Assembly (NCBI GenBank): GCA_038363925.1 | Contig: JAQQWL010000004.1 | Coordinates: 2,790,001-2,854,000, forward strand | From: Apiospora phragmitis | Lineage: Eukaryota > Ascomycota > Sordariomycetes > Amphisphaeriales > Apiosporaceae | Length of the DNA stretch: 64,000 nt | Direction: 5' to 3' | Shown here: positions 49,500-63,035 of the stretch, in pieces | Layout of the letters: each line of letters opens with the position of its first letter | How positions within the stretch are numbered: position 1 is the stretch's first letter | Notes under the pieces: generated by a model | Databases searched by the model: none | The model's input: the letters and a program-made list of their open reading frames with translations, nothing else | Told to the model about the DNA's origin: nothing | Program-made: the position numbers and the translations under genes

Positions 49500-51292
49500 A
49501 CGTGGTTTATTATTAAGTTAACTATATTACGAAGTCGGCTACTTTATTTTTAACCTACGTAATTAAATTATAATACGTAATATCTCTATAATTATAATAT
49601 TAATTTAGTAGAAAAAAATCGTATCGTTTTAGTAATTTAAGCGACGCGAGAAGGTTTAAATCGAATTAGTTAAAGAGCTGTTACGAAAGTATATAACGTC
49701 CTTCGAGCTATTCTAAGCGACGGATTCCGCGGTACCGAACCTCGACGCGAAATCCTATATTTATAACATAAACTAAGTTTAATTAAAAAGAGAAGTTTCG
49801 TAATTATATAATTAATTTAAATATTTAAAAGATACCTTTTAATATTAATATTATAAGAGATATAGTTAATTTCTTTTTAAAATCTCGCGGCGGTAACCGC
49901 GTTAATAAATATTAAATTAAACGCTTTATCGACCGTGCCTTAAACTTTAAAACTCGAATAACTCGTTAATACGATTATTAAAAGGCTTTTTAAAAAAATG
50001 TAAGTATTATTTACGGCTAGTTTATATTAATCGCGAATATTAAAATTAAACATAATATTTTAAATAAAACTATATAAAATTTTAACGAAACCAGCTTAAC
50101 GCGCCGATTAGTATAAGAAAATAAGATCGGTTTAATTTAATAATCGATCATAATTAACGGTTAATAAGTATATTAATTTATAAAACTAATATATTTCGCC
50201 GTTCTTAATTATTTAAAATTAATATTACCTTATAAACTAGTTTCGTTAATACGATTTACCGGGTGCTTAAATAATTAAACCGATTTTTAACGGCTAAATA
50301 AATAACGAACCGAGTTTAAACTAAATTCGATATTTTAATAAATATACTAAAGGTCGAACGAAAGGTATTTATTACCTTTTAATCTTAAACGGTTATAAAA
50401 CTTATATTTCGGATAAATATAAAGAATATTATAAAAGTAACGGCATTATTATACTTGATATAGCTTTTTATTTATTATATCCTTTAAATATAACACTTTA
50501 TTCGTTATTAAAGCGTATTAAATTTAAAGAAATTAAGCTATTTATTAAAGCGTTAATAAATTATATTATAAAGTTAAAGTTCTTTATTAATTTTAAGGCC
50601 GAGTATTTTATCATTTTAATAAAATAAAACATTAAGTCTAAATTTAATATATTTAGTTTAATACCTTACTACTTTTATATAATAATTAATAAGTTAATAA
50701 TACGTTTTTAAACGCTTATACTTAACTCGTTATATTAAAACATAATTAATACTTATATTATAACTTTTAAATATTATTTAACCTTTAATAATATTAAAAG
50801 TAAGGTTTTTACTTATTAAAAATACTCTTCGATATTAAACTTAAATATTATAAACTAAATAATAAAGAATATATATATAGTAATACATAAAATAACCTTT
50901 ATAAAGGATTAAATACGTATTTTATAAAAGGTTAATTTAATACTTTTTAAACGCTTAAGAGTTAAAAAATCGCACGTTTAGCTTAAAAGAACCCGTATTA
51001 TATAGGAATTTTAAAAGCTATAAGATAGAAACGTAAAAAAAAGCGTCTAGTAATTAATAAAGGTAGAACGAGGGGTTTATTTAAGCGAAGAGCGGCTAAT
51101 AAAAAGCGTTATAATATTTATAGCGATATAAGTTATAATATATAAATCGGATATAAATTTAAATAGCGAATTAAATAAAAAGTAATATTAATTAATTTAA
51201 AACCTTAATATTAAATTAAATTATATAAAAATAATAAAATATAAAAAAAGTAGTTACCTTAATAATATAGCCGATTTAGTAGTTAACCACGT
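49500..51292 (+). mobile_element. pogo/Fot family A, copy A6, both ends present
   Basis: 1,793 bp, TA on both sides (49498-49499, 51293-51294), left end ACGTGGTTTATTATTAAGTT and right end mirror AGTTAACCACGT. It is the best-defined copy of family A. The interior is degraded transposase. Confidence 0.83.
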
Positions 51293-52622
51293 TATATATG
51301 TTAAATAAAGCTAAAGCGAGATCTTTAAAATAAAAAACGTTAATAATTTATAATAATAAATTAAACTTTTAAAAAATAAAATAAAAAAGATATTAAATTA
51401 AGCTTTAATAAAATAAAGTATAAGAGAAATATAATTAAAATTAAAGATTTAATAAAGTAAAGTAAGTAAAAGTTTAATAAAATAAAATAAAAAACTACTA
51501 AGTTAATAAATAAATGTTTAAATTATAAAATAATTAATCGTATTAAAAAATCCTATAATATTTCGATTAAACGAATATTTATAAGTATATTCCGCTTTAA
51601 TAAAAACATTTTTAAATTTATAATAAAAATAAATTATCGAATTAATTCTTATAAATTAAAAAGTGGTAAAGTAAATTTAATATTATAAATATTATTAATA
51701 AAAGTAATTTCGCCGGTGATTTTATTTAATTTATTTAATAACTAAATAATAAATGAGATAAATAAATAGTAAAATAATAATATATTTAAATAAAATAAAA
51801 AAGATTTAAAAAAATAAAGTATATATATAAAGAAATTAAAATATAAATAATAAAGGGAATTATAATATTATATATAAAAAGATTAGACTTTAAAAATAAA
51901 ATAACTTTTAAATAATATAAATTAAAATATAATACCGTATAATATATAATATTAAAACTTAATACCGGATGTTTTAAATATAATAACGTATAATATTAAA
52001 TCTTACTATTATATATATAATATTATAAAGCTATATTTTATTTTAAAACTTTAAAAAATTATATATATTATTATATTTTCACTTATTATTTCTTTAAAAG
52101 GATATCATTTATAATTCATGAATATTTTTATTATATATATTTTTAATTTTATTCATTTTAAAAATAAATAAAAGTTTTAAACCTTTTTCTACTTATTTTT
52201 TTTAAATAAGTAAATCTAGTTTTATAATAATTCTTTATTTTTATAAAGAATTATTTTATTTATTAATTATTTAATAATAATTATTTCTTTTAATAATATT
52301 ATTTAAATAAAATATTTACTTTAAAGTTTAATAACGATTATTTTTATTTAACTTATAATATTTAAATTATAACGTTAATAACTCTTTTTTATAAGGAAAA
52401 GTTTTTATTTTATTAAAATAATATATTAATAAATATTTTTATTTAAAAAATTTATAAAAATTTATTATAAACTATCCTTATAATAATAATAATATCGAAA
52501 TTAAAAATAATAATAATAAAAATATCGATTTTATTCTTAGTTCTTCGATTAAGTCTATATAAAAAAAGCTCTTTATAATAATATTAATTATAAATAAAAT
52601 ATATTTAAATAAAATAAGTTTA
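51293..52622. other. AT desert
   Basis: 1.3 kb of RIP-mutated sequence between A6 and A5. A loosely repeated ATACCGTATAATATATAATA motif occurs at about 51930-52010. No gene is seen. Confidence 0.45.
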
Positions 52623-53458
52623 ACGTAGTTTATTATTAAATCGACTATATTATTAAGTCGGCCACTTTTTTTTTAACTTATATAATTAAACTTTAATACG
52701 TAATATCTCTATAATCACAATATCGATTTAATCGAAAGAAGATCGTATCGTTTTAATAATTTAAGCGACGCGAGAAGGTTCGAATCGAATTAGCTAAAGA
52801 GCTGCTGCGAAAGTGTACGTCGTCCCCCGAGCTACTCTAAGCGACCGACTCCGCGGTACCGAACCTCGATGCGAAATCCGATATTTATAATATAAATTAA
52901 ATCTAGTTAAAGAGGAGGTGCTTCGTAATTATATAATTAATCTAAATACCCGGAAGATACCTCTTAATATTAATATTATAAGAGATATAGCTAATCTCTT
53001 TTTAAAGTCGCGCGGCGGCGACCGCGTTGGTAAGTACTAGGTTAAACGCTTTATTTATTATAATCTAGATTTTAAGATTCGAATAAATTGTCGATAAGAT
53101 TATTAAAAGATTTTTTATAAAAATATAGGTGTTATTTCCGGCTAGTTGGCATTAATTATAAATATTAAAACTAAATACGGTATTTTAAATTAAAATATAT
53201 GAAATTTTAACGAGCCCGGCTTTATAATAGGTATAATAAAGTTAATACTCGTTATAATACGCGCCGATTATTATAAAAAAGCGAAATCGGTTTAGTTTAA
53301 TAATAAAGAATAATTAACGGCTATTAAATATATTAATTTATAAAGCTAATACATTCCGCCGTTCTTAATTATTTAAAACTAATATTACCTCGTAAACTAG
53401 TTTTACGAATACGAGTTACCGGGCGATAAAGTGATTAAACCGACTTCTAACGACTAGA
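52623..53458 (+). mobile_element. pogo/Fot family A, copy A5, 5' half only
   Basis: Left end ACGTAGTTTATTATTAAATC after TA (52621-52622). This is the clearest coding trace of family A: EEVLRNYIINLN, IRDIANLFLKSRGGDRVGK, KYGI.N*NIWNFNEPGFIIG (HTH_Tnp_Tc5/DDE_1 order, with FDETGF now FNEPGF). It ends abruptly at the LTR-like element at 53459; the 3' half is not found downstream. Confidence 0.78.
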
Positions 53459-53587
53459 TGTTATAATGCGTTTAGACTAACCACTGCGCTATAAAACAAA
53501 AGCTTCGGAAATGACTAGACGGTCATTTCTGTCCAATTCTACGACTTAAGTGCTACCCTGCGGGGGACCAACCCGCCGATCGTAACA
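53459..53587 (+). repeat. second copy of the 130-bp LTR-like element
   Basis: 129 bp, TGTTATAATGCG ... CGATCGTAACA, clearly the same element as 30112-30241 and in the same orientation. The flanking 5 bp differ (CTAGA and CTATG), so this copy is not a simple solo insertion; it may be one LTR of a longer unit that includes the neighbouring GC-balanced sequence. The left end is slightly RIP-mutated. Confidence 0.65.
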
Positions 53588-53830
53588 CTATGCCCCTTTT
53601 CCAAGGGTATGCCCTCACGCCTAGGGCGATAAACTCCTAGTAACCGCATGATTTACTTAAGCTCGGTGTAGAGAAACCCCAAGGTTTTTATATAAAGAAC
53701 TAATCCGTACAAGGCCTTGCCTGCTTACTAGCGATCTTGCCCAGGTAGCTAGAGAGAGAGCTCCTGTCCGGCAAGTGTGAGAGTCGAACCTACGTTTCCT
53801 ATTTAATAGGTGTGTCTAGTTATTATGTTA
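53588..53830 (-). repeat. GC-balanced island with tRNA-like T arm, possibly SINE/TRIM interior
   Basis: 240 bp of normal composition inside AT-rich DNA. Read on the minus strand it begins with TAACATAATAACTAG (an A-box shape after G-to-A change) and GGTTCGACTCTCACACTTGC (B-box/T-arm shape), followed by about 170 bp of unrelated sequence down to the LTR-like element. No closing acceptor stem could be drawn, so it is not called a tRNA gene. It could be a tRNA-derived SINE or the interior of a TRIM. Confidence 0.4.
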
Positions 53831-55485
53831 CATTTTATTAATATTTATTATATAAAATGAAATCGCTTATTTATTAATAATATAATTTTTTTTAAAGTAT
53901 TATAAAATTATTTTAATATATATAACGAAAGATTAATAATTAAAAGTTTAAATCGAAATTTTTAATCGAAAACGACTAATTATTATTTATAGAAATTAAA
54001 GAAGTATTAGAGATTTTTATTAAACTATTTATTAAATTATAATGCGAAAAATAATTTATTTTATTTACGAGGGTTTTTTTATATTTAAAATATATAATAA
54101 ATTAAAGACTTTGATTATAAAGTTTAAAAGGAGTAAAAGCGAAATTTTACTTAATTTATTTAATAAGTTATAAAATATACGAATTTAATTCTAGTTTTTA
54201 AAATTAAAATTTTAAAATTAAATAAGTACTTTTATACGTTAATTTAATAACGTTATTATAAAAGAATATATGCCGTATATTTTTAATTTAATTTAAAATC
54301 TTCGATTTAAAGTTTTATATTTTAATAATAACGGTTTATTACTTTTATAAACTAATATTAAGCCGTATAGAATTAATTTATTAAAACGATTTTATAATTA
54401 TATAAATAATTAAACTAATAAAGATATTAATTAATTAAATACTAAATTAATCGATAATATTAATAACGATTTTAATAACGATTTTAATAACGATTTATAT
54501 TAAAAAAAATCGAAACATAATAAATATATATTTAATATATTTAAATAAAGATATTATCCCTTTATAAGTTAAGTTTATTTTCTGTTCTTTATTTATATTA
54601 TTATTTAATTACTTATTTATTAATTAGTTTATAAACTAGTCTTTTAAATTAGTAGTTATTTAAAAAAGTAAGAATCTTTATATTAATTATTTAATTTAAA
54701 AATATCTCGAAATTTTAATTATAATAACTTTTATTAAAAAGGGGTTTTTTAAATCTAGTTATTTTATAATTTCAATTCGGATTAATTTAAATTTAAAAAT
54801 AATTAAATTATTAATCTTATTAAGAAGTAAAGATAATTAATTTTAACGAACTATTTAAGTTATATAATAAAAAAGAATAAAGGGAAGAATAATTTTAAAA
54901 TAACATAATAAATAATAAACTATATAAAAAAATCTTTATTATTTATATTAATATTATATATTTTATATTATATTACTTATATTTCTAACTTTTATATTAA
55001 ATAAAATATTAAAAAGTAAAATTATAACGTAAAAAATAAGTTTTAAATCTAAAAGTAGTATAAAATTAAAGAAAAACGTTAAAATTATAATTATTATTAA
55101 AAGTAAAATAATTTTTAAAATTATTATTTAAAATTATTTAGTTTCATTTTTAATATTAAAGACACTATTTATAAATTAAATAAAAGAAGTAGATTTAAGT
55201 TTTATTTTTAAATAGTTATTTAAAACCGAGCTAAATTAATTTTAAATAAATAATACTTAAATTAGTTTATATTTATATTAACTTTTAAACATTTATTTTT
55301 ATTTTAAATAAAAGTAGTGAATTTAAAGCTTAAGTAATTAAACGAGATTTTAAAATATAAATTAGTTTTAAATATTTATTAAATAAATAAATTAAATATA
55401 ATAAAATATATAAGAGTTTATTTTATATATAATTTAATATTAAATATATAATATAAAAATTAAATTATTTTTATTTAAATAAAAT
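53831..55485. other. AT desert with family C repeat
   Basis: 1.65 kb of extreme A/T. It contains a short 12-bp tandem run (AATAACGATTTT, about 54471-54500) and the second family C copy. No protein trace. Confidence 0.5.
55140..55460 (+). repeat. family C repeat, copy 2
   Basis: Colinear with 42530-42780 over several short blocks (ACGAGATTTTAAAATATAAA, TTTATTTTATATATAATTTA). Nature unknown. Confidence 0.5.
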
Positions 55486-56424
55486 CGTTAACTCTTTTAA
55501 GCTCGAATAAAAAGAGAAAAACGCCTTATATTAATTTAAAACGGTTTTTAAAAGACTTATAACTTATAAAAATAAAAAAATATAAAATAAAATCGTAAAC
55601 TTTTTAATTAATATTAAAAAACATTATAAACATAAAATACGATATAATTTTAAAAATACCTTAATTATAAGTAAATAATTTAAAAATTAATTAAAAAATA
55701 AATTAATTTTAATAAAATATATTAAAAAAAGGTTTAGTTAATAAGTAGCGATTTAAAAAGCGACCCTTTAATAAACTTAAAGTATTTCAAGTATATATTA
55801 TTATTAAAGAACTTAAGTTAAACGTTATAATAATTATATTTAAAAAAGTACCGGTAATTCGAAGCTCTCTTTAATAAAAAACTAAAGATAAGCTTATCGC
55901 TTTATACACGGTAGAATCACGAAATACTTTTAAAAGAAAGAAAAAGAACTCCCTTTATATTAATCTATAAACTTAATTAAAAGTATAAATAAGCCTTAGA
56001 AAATATATTATAAAAACCTTAAAGAAAAGAGTTATATAATTATTATTATTATTAATAACCTTTTTTAATTTTTTTAATTAATTTTATTAATAAATAAATC
56101 GTAAAAAATAATCGCATTTTATTTTATTATTAAACTATTTTTATAAAAGAAAAAACTTTAATTAAAGTTAATTATAATAGCGTTTTAATAATTATAAATA
56201 AATTTATAAAGTATACTTACTTTTTATTATATAAAAAGTTTAATAATATTAATAACTTAACTTATATATTTTTTATATTATAATTAACTAATATAAGCTA
56301 TTAAAAAAGATTATATTTACTTAAAATAAACTATTTATAGCGAAGTTTTAAAAATAGTTTATTATTTACTTAAAATTAAATTTGTAACTTATTTATTATA
56401 ACGTTAAATTATTAAAATATAGCG
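55486..56424 (+). mobile_element. second gypsy-1 family copy, left part (protease/RT start and integrase piece)
   Basis: 55490-56040 aligns with gypsy-1 9235-9825 (protease to RT start). After a gap, about 56060-56330 aligns with integrase 11516-11740 (NYNSVLIIINKFIKYTYFL-like). The RT and RNase H parts are deleted between them. The copy is cut by gypsy-2 at about 56425 and resumes at about 63297. More heavily RIP-mutated than gypsy-1. Confidence 0.7.
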
Positions 56425-56680
56425 TTAAACTATTAAAATAAATTAACGTTTTATACGTATTAAATAAAAGTAAATCTAATAATATAAATTAACCTAGCTT
56501 TTAATATAAACGTATACGCTTTTAATTAAGCTTATTTTTATTACGTGCTTATTTAATCTTATAACGTAGCTCCTCGAGCTACGTTTTCGTTAATTCTATT
56601 ACTCGTACCTCGACTAAACCGTAATAATAAAATCGTATCACCGCATTTATTTTATTTTATAATAACCGCCCGTAATATTA
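56425..56680 (+). repeat. 5' LTR of gypsy-2 (approximate)
   Basis: Matches 63036-63296. A partial tandem copy of its first 20 bp (CGTTAAATTATTAAAATA) lies just before it, so the exact start is uncertain. Confidence 0.7.
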
Positions 56681-59600
56681 CGTAGCTCTTATTTATAGGT
56701 CCCTCGATTCCTAATACCGCGTATCGATAGCATACCCGTTTAACTAGACGTCTCGAAAGGCGTTTAAAACTCCGAGGAGTTCTCTTAAACCGTCTTCGAA
56801 TCTCCTACCTAGTATTAATACTTAATTAAATTAAGCAATTATGCCTAGTTTATCGAAGAGGGATTTACGTCCCTTTATATCTTATTAAACCGCGAACAAG
56901 TAATCGTCTCGTATTAGAAAAAATTCTATGCGAATAAAGCTGCGAAATAATAGGCCCGTATTATTTAATTTAAATAAATTATAGCTATCGCTACTTTTAT
57001 TATAATTACCTGGTCGACTATTAATAAAACGTTTAAAATTAATTATACTAATTACGGTAAAAGAATTAAAATTTTAATGTTTAATACGTTAAGTTTTAAC
57101 GCTTGTTTTTAAAAAACGAAATATATTTAAAAGTTTTAACACTTTTACTTCTTTAAAGATTTTATCATAAGTTACTAATTCGTTACATATTTTTAATAAT
57201 TAAATAATAATTATTATTAATATTAATAATAAGTTATTTATATTAAATAATTTAATATAACTCTTCGTTTTATTAATTATAACTTCGCCTTCGCCCCTCG
57301 TTAAATTTTTAACTTTATTAAAAAAACCGTATTCTTTCGTTTTATTATAATTTCGTCGATTAGTAATAGCGACCTTATAGACTTAAACTTTAAATAACGG
57401 TTTAATACTCGACGCGAACTTAGTAAATATTATCGTTATAACTTAAAAAGTTACCGGGTCGACGATTACCTTAAACTTAATAACCGCCCTCGTTTTTAGC
57501 TTCGCGTCGCCTACTTTATTCGCGGCGATAGCCTCGAATTATACCGCTTAGCTAGCCTATTTAATAGCCTTTCGTACTCGATAAATAACGCGAGCTTAGG
57601 CTAAATCGTTATTAAGCTTATAAAGAACGCCCACCGGCGGAGTCTCGTGTATTATATCTTTTCGCCGCCGTCATTTAAAGATTATTTATATAAAAGAAAG
57701 CCGGATAACGTTTTAACGTTATAATCTTATTTATAGTTTAAAAAATAAACGAGGAAACCGTATTTATTTACGTTATAACTTATACCGGTATAAATAATAT
57801 AAAGTTTATTAATTAAAATTAAAATATTTATTATATTTTAATTAGTTTAAGAATTAGAAATTATTATTTATTATTTATTATTTTATAATATTAAGCTTAT
57901 ATTAACTTAAGAAATATAACTTAATAAGTCGAGTTTATTAATTATACTTTTATATTTAATAACAGGTTTTATTAAAAGAATTATAATACCTTTAATCGAT
58001 TACTAAAAATTTAAGCGGTATACGAAGTGCTTTATAAAGCCTAGCTTAAATACTTACCCCCTCGGTTCGTAGGGTTAAAGAATATAAATATCGCCCGTAT
58101 TTTTTCCGCACTTACTAAGCTTATTAAAAAAGGAAATATTAAATACTTACGGTTATTTTAAACGATATTAATTAATGCTTAAACTTAAAAGACTTTTTAA
58201 ACCTTATTAATACGCTCTCGCTTAAACTAAGAGGTATCGCCGACGTGTTTTCCCTTAAATAAGGCGAGAAATTACGCTCGTACCGAAATTATAACTATTT
58301 TATTTAATTAATTAAAAAACGCCTTTATTTCGGCAATTATATCCGATATTTCGATATAAACTAATTACTTTATAAAAATAGCTTTAAAATTTTTTAAAAA
58401 TAGTTTATTTATCTAAGCTTATTACTTGCTACGTTACTTATTTTATTTATTAAAAAGCTTAAAAAAAGACTTCGCTTTTATATAAATTATTAAAGTTTAA
58501 ATAATATTACTATTAAAGACCGTTACCCGCTTTTTAAATTAAAGAATTCTTAAATAATTTTAAAATAAATTATTTTATAAAGTTTAATACTATTACCGCG
58601 TTTAATACTATTCGTATAAAGGAAAAATAAAAGTATTTAATAGCGTTTTATATTTATTTTAACTTATTTAAATCTTTAGTTATATTATTTAAATTAATTA
58701 AAACTCCCGCTACTTTTTAAAAATTTATAAATAATATCTAGTTTAAAATATAATTAAAAAGAAATATAATAAGTACGTTCGAATAGTTTTATAAGTTTTA
58801 CGCGACTCTAGCTTATTTATAAAACTCGAGAAGTACGAGTTCGCCGTTTTTAAAATAATATTCTTAGGAATAATCGTTAGCGCGGATAATATTTAAATAA
58901 ACTTAGTTAAAATAATATTTATTAAAGAGTAAGGAGTACTTATTTACTTAATTAATGTTTAAGCTTTTATCGAGTTTAAAAACCTTTACCGGAGATTTAT
59001 AAAAAACTTTTTAAAAATTATTATATCGATAATAGCTTTAATATAAAAATGGGTTAAGTTTTAATAAAACGAACGTTATTAAAAGGCCTTTAAAAAGCTT
59101 AAATAAACGTTTATCAATATATTTATTTTAACCTCGTTTAATTAAGAAAAGGAAATAATTTTAAAAACTAACCCGTTCGATTAAATTTTTATTAAATTTT
59201 TATTTTAATATAATAATACCGGAGTATTAAAGCTTATAATATACTTTTTTTAAAAATACTTAATAATTAAGTATAATTACGAGATTTATAATATGAAATT
59301 ATTAATTATTATTCGTTATTTCGAAAAGTAGCGTTTTAAATTAAAAAAAGCCGCTTCTTTAATAAAGGGTATAATAGATTATTAAAACCTCAAATATTTT
59401 ATTATAAAGAGATTATTTAACCGGTACTAAACGTAATAGTTCGAATTTTTATTTTAATTTAATTTTAAAATTATTTATTAATTAAAGAAATAAAGCACTA
59501 AACTAAACTTTTTAATTAAGAGGTTAAAAGACTTATTTAAAAAGAGGGATAAATGTTTATTATATTAAAGTTAAATAATATTAAAAAAAGATAATTTCGA

Positions 59601-60778
59601 AACCTTATTTATAAAAGCACCGCCATTACTTTTATTAACTATTTAACTCGTTATACTTAAGCCGCTAGCCTTTAAAACTTAAAAAGATTATTAAATTTGC
59701 CGAACCTTTAATTTAAATTCACCTGTTCTCGATTATACGCTTTTAAACGAGTAGAGCCTTTAAACCTGCCCTTAAACTTATTTTATCTAAAAACTTTATT
59801 TACTTTAAACCTACTTTACTTAAATACTCTATTAAAAATACCCTTGTTTTAAAACTCTCGTTACAATTAGAGGACTTATTTAACCGAGGTTATTAAATTA
59901 ATAAAGACCTATAATCGATCTTAAAAGCTTTAAATGCCTATTATAGCCGTTATTAATATATCTCTTTAATTAAATACGAAATGCGCGGAACTTATTTATA
60001 TTATTAAAAAAGGCTATACGTCTTAAACTTATTAAAATTTTATATTAAACTTTTACGGCTTTATTATATTAGCCTAGTTATTAATTATATAAAGTAAGCT
60101 TATACGTATAAAGCTATTTTTTATAATTATTATTAGTTTAAGATATTAGTTTATATTAAAACTTAGTTAAAAATTATTATATTTATAAAAGGATTACTAA
60201 ATTTCGAAAAAGATATTAAAGAGTATTATATTCGTTACTTATTATATAAGGAATTTAATAAAACTTATTTATAGATTTTATTAAATATTTACCCTCGAGT
60301 TACGATTATAACACGAGTTTTATAAGTATAAATTAATTAATTAAAATAAAATATTTTATTTATTATAAATAAACTTATAATATAAAAATATTTAAAAACT
60401 ATACGGCTTAATTTAATTTATTATATTTTATAAAGGATTATAGTTTATATTTAATTTTTTAAAATACTTAATTAAACGTTTAAAAATAATCTCTTTATTA
60501 TTTATTATATTTAACCTTAAAACTAATACGTAAACTAAAATTATTAACGCTTATTTAAAATAATATTTATAAAAATAAATGTTTTATTTATAAAATCATT
60601 AAATACGGTAATTATAATTAATTAAGTTCGTTATTAATAATATTATTTATAAAAGTATTAAGATTATAAATTACGAGTTTAACCCTCGTTTTAAATTTAA
60701 GCCTATTACTTTCAACCGCACGGTCGTCGCTAAGGACGCTAAAGAATTCGCTCGTCGAATAAAAGAGATCTACGAATA

Positions 60779-62446
60779 ACGTACCCCATAAGCGAGCTAT
60801 ACACTTTTAATTAACTTTTTTATAATTAACTTTATACTAACTTTTCTCCTTTAATAAGTATAGAATTAAAAAATAAAGAAAAAAGGTTTAATTTAACGCT
60901 TTAAGCGCTTTAAAATAACCCGAAATTAAGTGTACGAAAAGCTATAGCGATATATCATGTCCTAGAGTCGACGTTATGTAGCCGACGACGCGGAATTTGA
61001 TCACGATCCGAAATCTCTATAAACTCTCGAAAGCTTTTTAATTTTAAAAAGGAATTAATTATTTAATTTACGCGACGCGGGACGTGTCGGCGTTAATTAA
61101 GCCTCTAATTCTATACGATAACAACTAGACCTCTAGACGCGTTTTAACCGAAGAATCGATTATTAAAAAATCTTTTATAAAAATCTTAACGCGTATCGCG
61201 TATAGTTTACTTTTATATAGAATATAATTAATAATTATAAGATATAAAGGGAGAATATATATAATTTTAACGAGACTAAGTTTCTTATAAGCTAAATTTC
61301 GTCCGAAATAGTCGTAATTACCTCTGATTAATACGGAAGGCCTAGGGTAATATAGTAAAGAAACCGGGAATAGGTTATAGTTATTTAAAGCGTTAAATTA
61401 AACGGTTACGCTATCCCTTTATATATTATCTTTATTAAGAAAACGCACCTCTTTTCCTAGTATAAGAATAGCTTATTACCGAAGGACTAGGTGATCGTAA
61501 TTATTAAAAATAGCTAAACCACGAATAAAAGAGGCGAGGACTAGATTCGATACTTTAATTAATATACCAGGTCTTATACGAAGGGTCGTTATTACCTCTT
61601 AGTCCTAGACGGCCACGAAAACTATTACTCGATAGCTTTTAAGCTCTATTATAAAGAAAACTCGATTATTATACTTTATATACTTTCTTATTTATTATAT
61701 AAGCTCTAACCTCTTAATATCGGCTGTTTTTATATATTAAAAAGGGTATACGGGAAAGAAATTAAAGGTTTTATACGAGCGTATATTACTTATATCTTTA
61801 AAGAGGACTTCTTACTAACGTTTTTAAAAGCGTTCTAAACGATTTTTACCGTTTCGAATATATAAGGAAGCTTCCGAAAAATAGGACTCGTCTCGTATAA
61901 TCCGGAATATATTATTTTATAATTAAATATAAAGCTACGCACTTTAATACTTTCGGGGACGTTTTTCGGCTTACTTATCGCTTAAGAATTAAAAACTCTA
62001 AACAACTCGATTAAAGCTTAATCTTAAACTAAATACGCTTGAAACCGTATCGTATAATATTAAAATAACTCTTCGATATTTATTTTAATTAGCTTTAATT
62101 AAATCGTAAAGGTTATAATATAGGTTATATACCGAGTTGCTTTTTTAAAAAGTGAGAACGCGATACTTCGAAAAGTAAATATTAATAAATAGTTATAAAA
62201 CAAATCGCGTCGAAGGAATAATTATAGGAAAATGTTTAAGACACGCTTATAACGTTATAGAATTTACCGGAGAGCCCGGGCATAATACGCGTACTTATTA
62301 AAATAATATAAAAACCTTTAAAATAATAATTATTAATATATTTAATTAATTTTAAAGGTTATAATCGAATTAATTTATAACTTATAAAGCTTAATAATAA
62401 AAAGTGCGCAGCTCGCTTATATACATAGCTCGCTTATGAGGTACGT
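60779..62446 (+). mobile_element. pogo/Fot family B, copy B5, nested in gypsy-2
   Basis: 1,668 bp with TA on both sides (60777-60778, 62447-62448) and clear inverted ends ACGTACCCCATAAGCGAGCT and its mirror; the right end repeats an AGCTCGCTTAT unit. The interior aligns with B1 (NFNE.GF region, LLVLDGHENYYS at about 61600, HFxxLKKGYGKEI at about 61735, C-terminal CGKPGHN region at 62270). The flanks join within gypsy-2 integrase. RIP-degraded, but the second catalytic Asp is kept in this copy. Confidence 0.83.
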
Positions 62447-62448
62447 TA

Positions 62449-62960
62449 CTTATAAGTTATAATCCCCCTCGTATAAGCTAGGTAAAAAGAGTACGCTAAT
62501 TAAAAAAGAAAGCCGGCCCGGCGTTATTATAAAGGCTAGCTCATTTAATTAAATTCTCGTCACATTAAGACTCATCGCCCTTAGAAGAAGCTAGACTAGA
62601 AGTACCTGGGACCCTTTAAGATTATTAAGGTTATTAACCCGTACGCCTACCGCTTGGAACTGCCTGCCTTTATAAGAATATATCCTGTTTTCCACGTTAA
62701 GTTATTTAAGCCCGCCGCCGAGAACCCCCTGCCCGGTTAACGCTAAGACCCCCTTTGTTTATTAAAGTTAAAAGTATCGAGGAGTAGAGAGTCGAAGAGG
62801 TATTAAACTCCTATTAAGACCGTTATAAACGTGGCGGTCGCCCTTAATTAAAGTATATTATAAAATAAGCCGGTTATAACGACTTTATTAATAAACCTAT
62901 TATTTAAAGAATATTATAAAGGTAATAATTAATTCTTATTACCGGTATATAAATAAGCTT
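62449..62960 (+). pseudogene. gypsy-2 integrase C-terminus and chromodomain, weakly RIP-mutated
   Basis: Frame reading [41 protein letters not shown], the GPY/F-type tail of gypsy integrases, followed by a basic/acidic stretch and a degraded chromodomain. The part at 62560-62760 is unusually GC-rich for this block, so RIP was weak here. Confidence 0.75.
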
Positions 62961-63035
62961 AAACTCGCTTAAATCGCTTAATAAAAAACTAATTATACGT
63001 TAATAAAGCTTCGTTTAAAAAAGGTATTATTAAGA

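Noticed and set aside
53770..53835. tRNA gene on the minus strand
   Set aside because: T-arm and A-box shapes are present but no acceptor stem closes, and the anticodon stem has mismatches; better described as a tRNA-derived relic.
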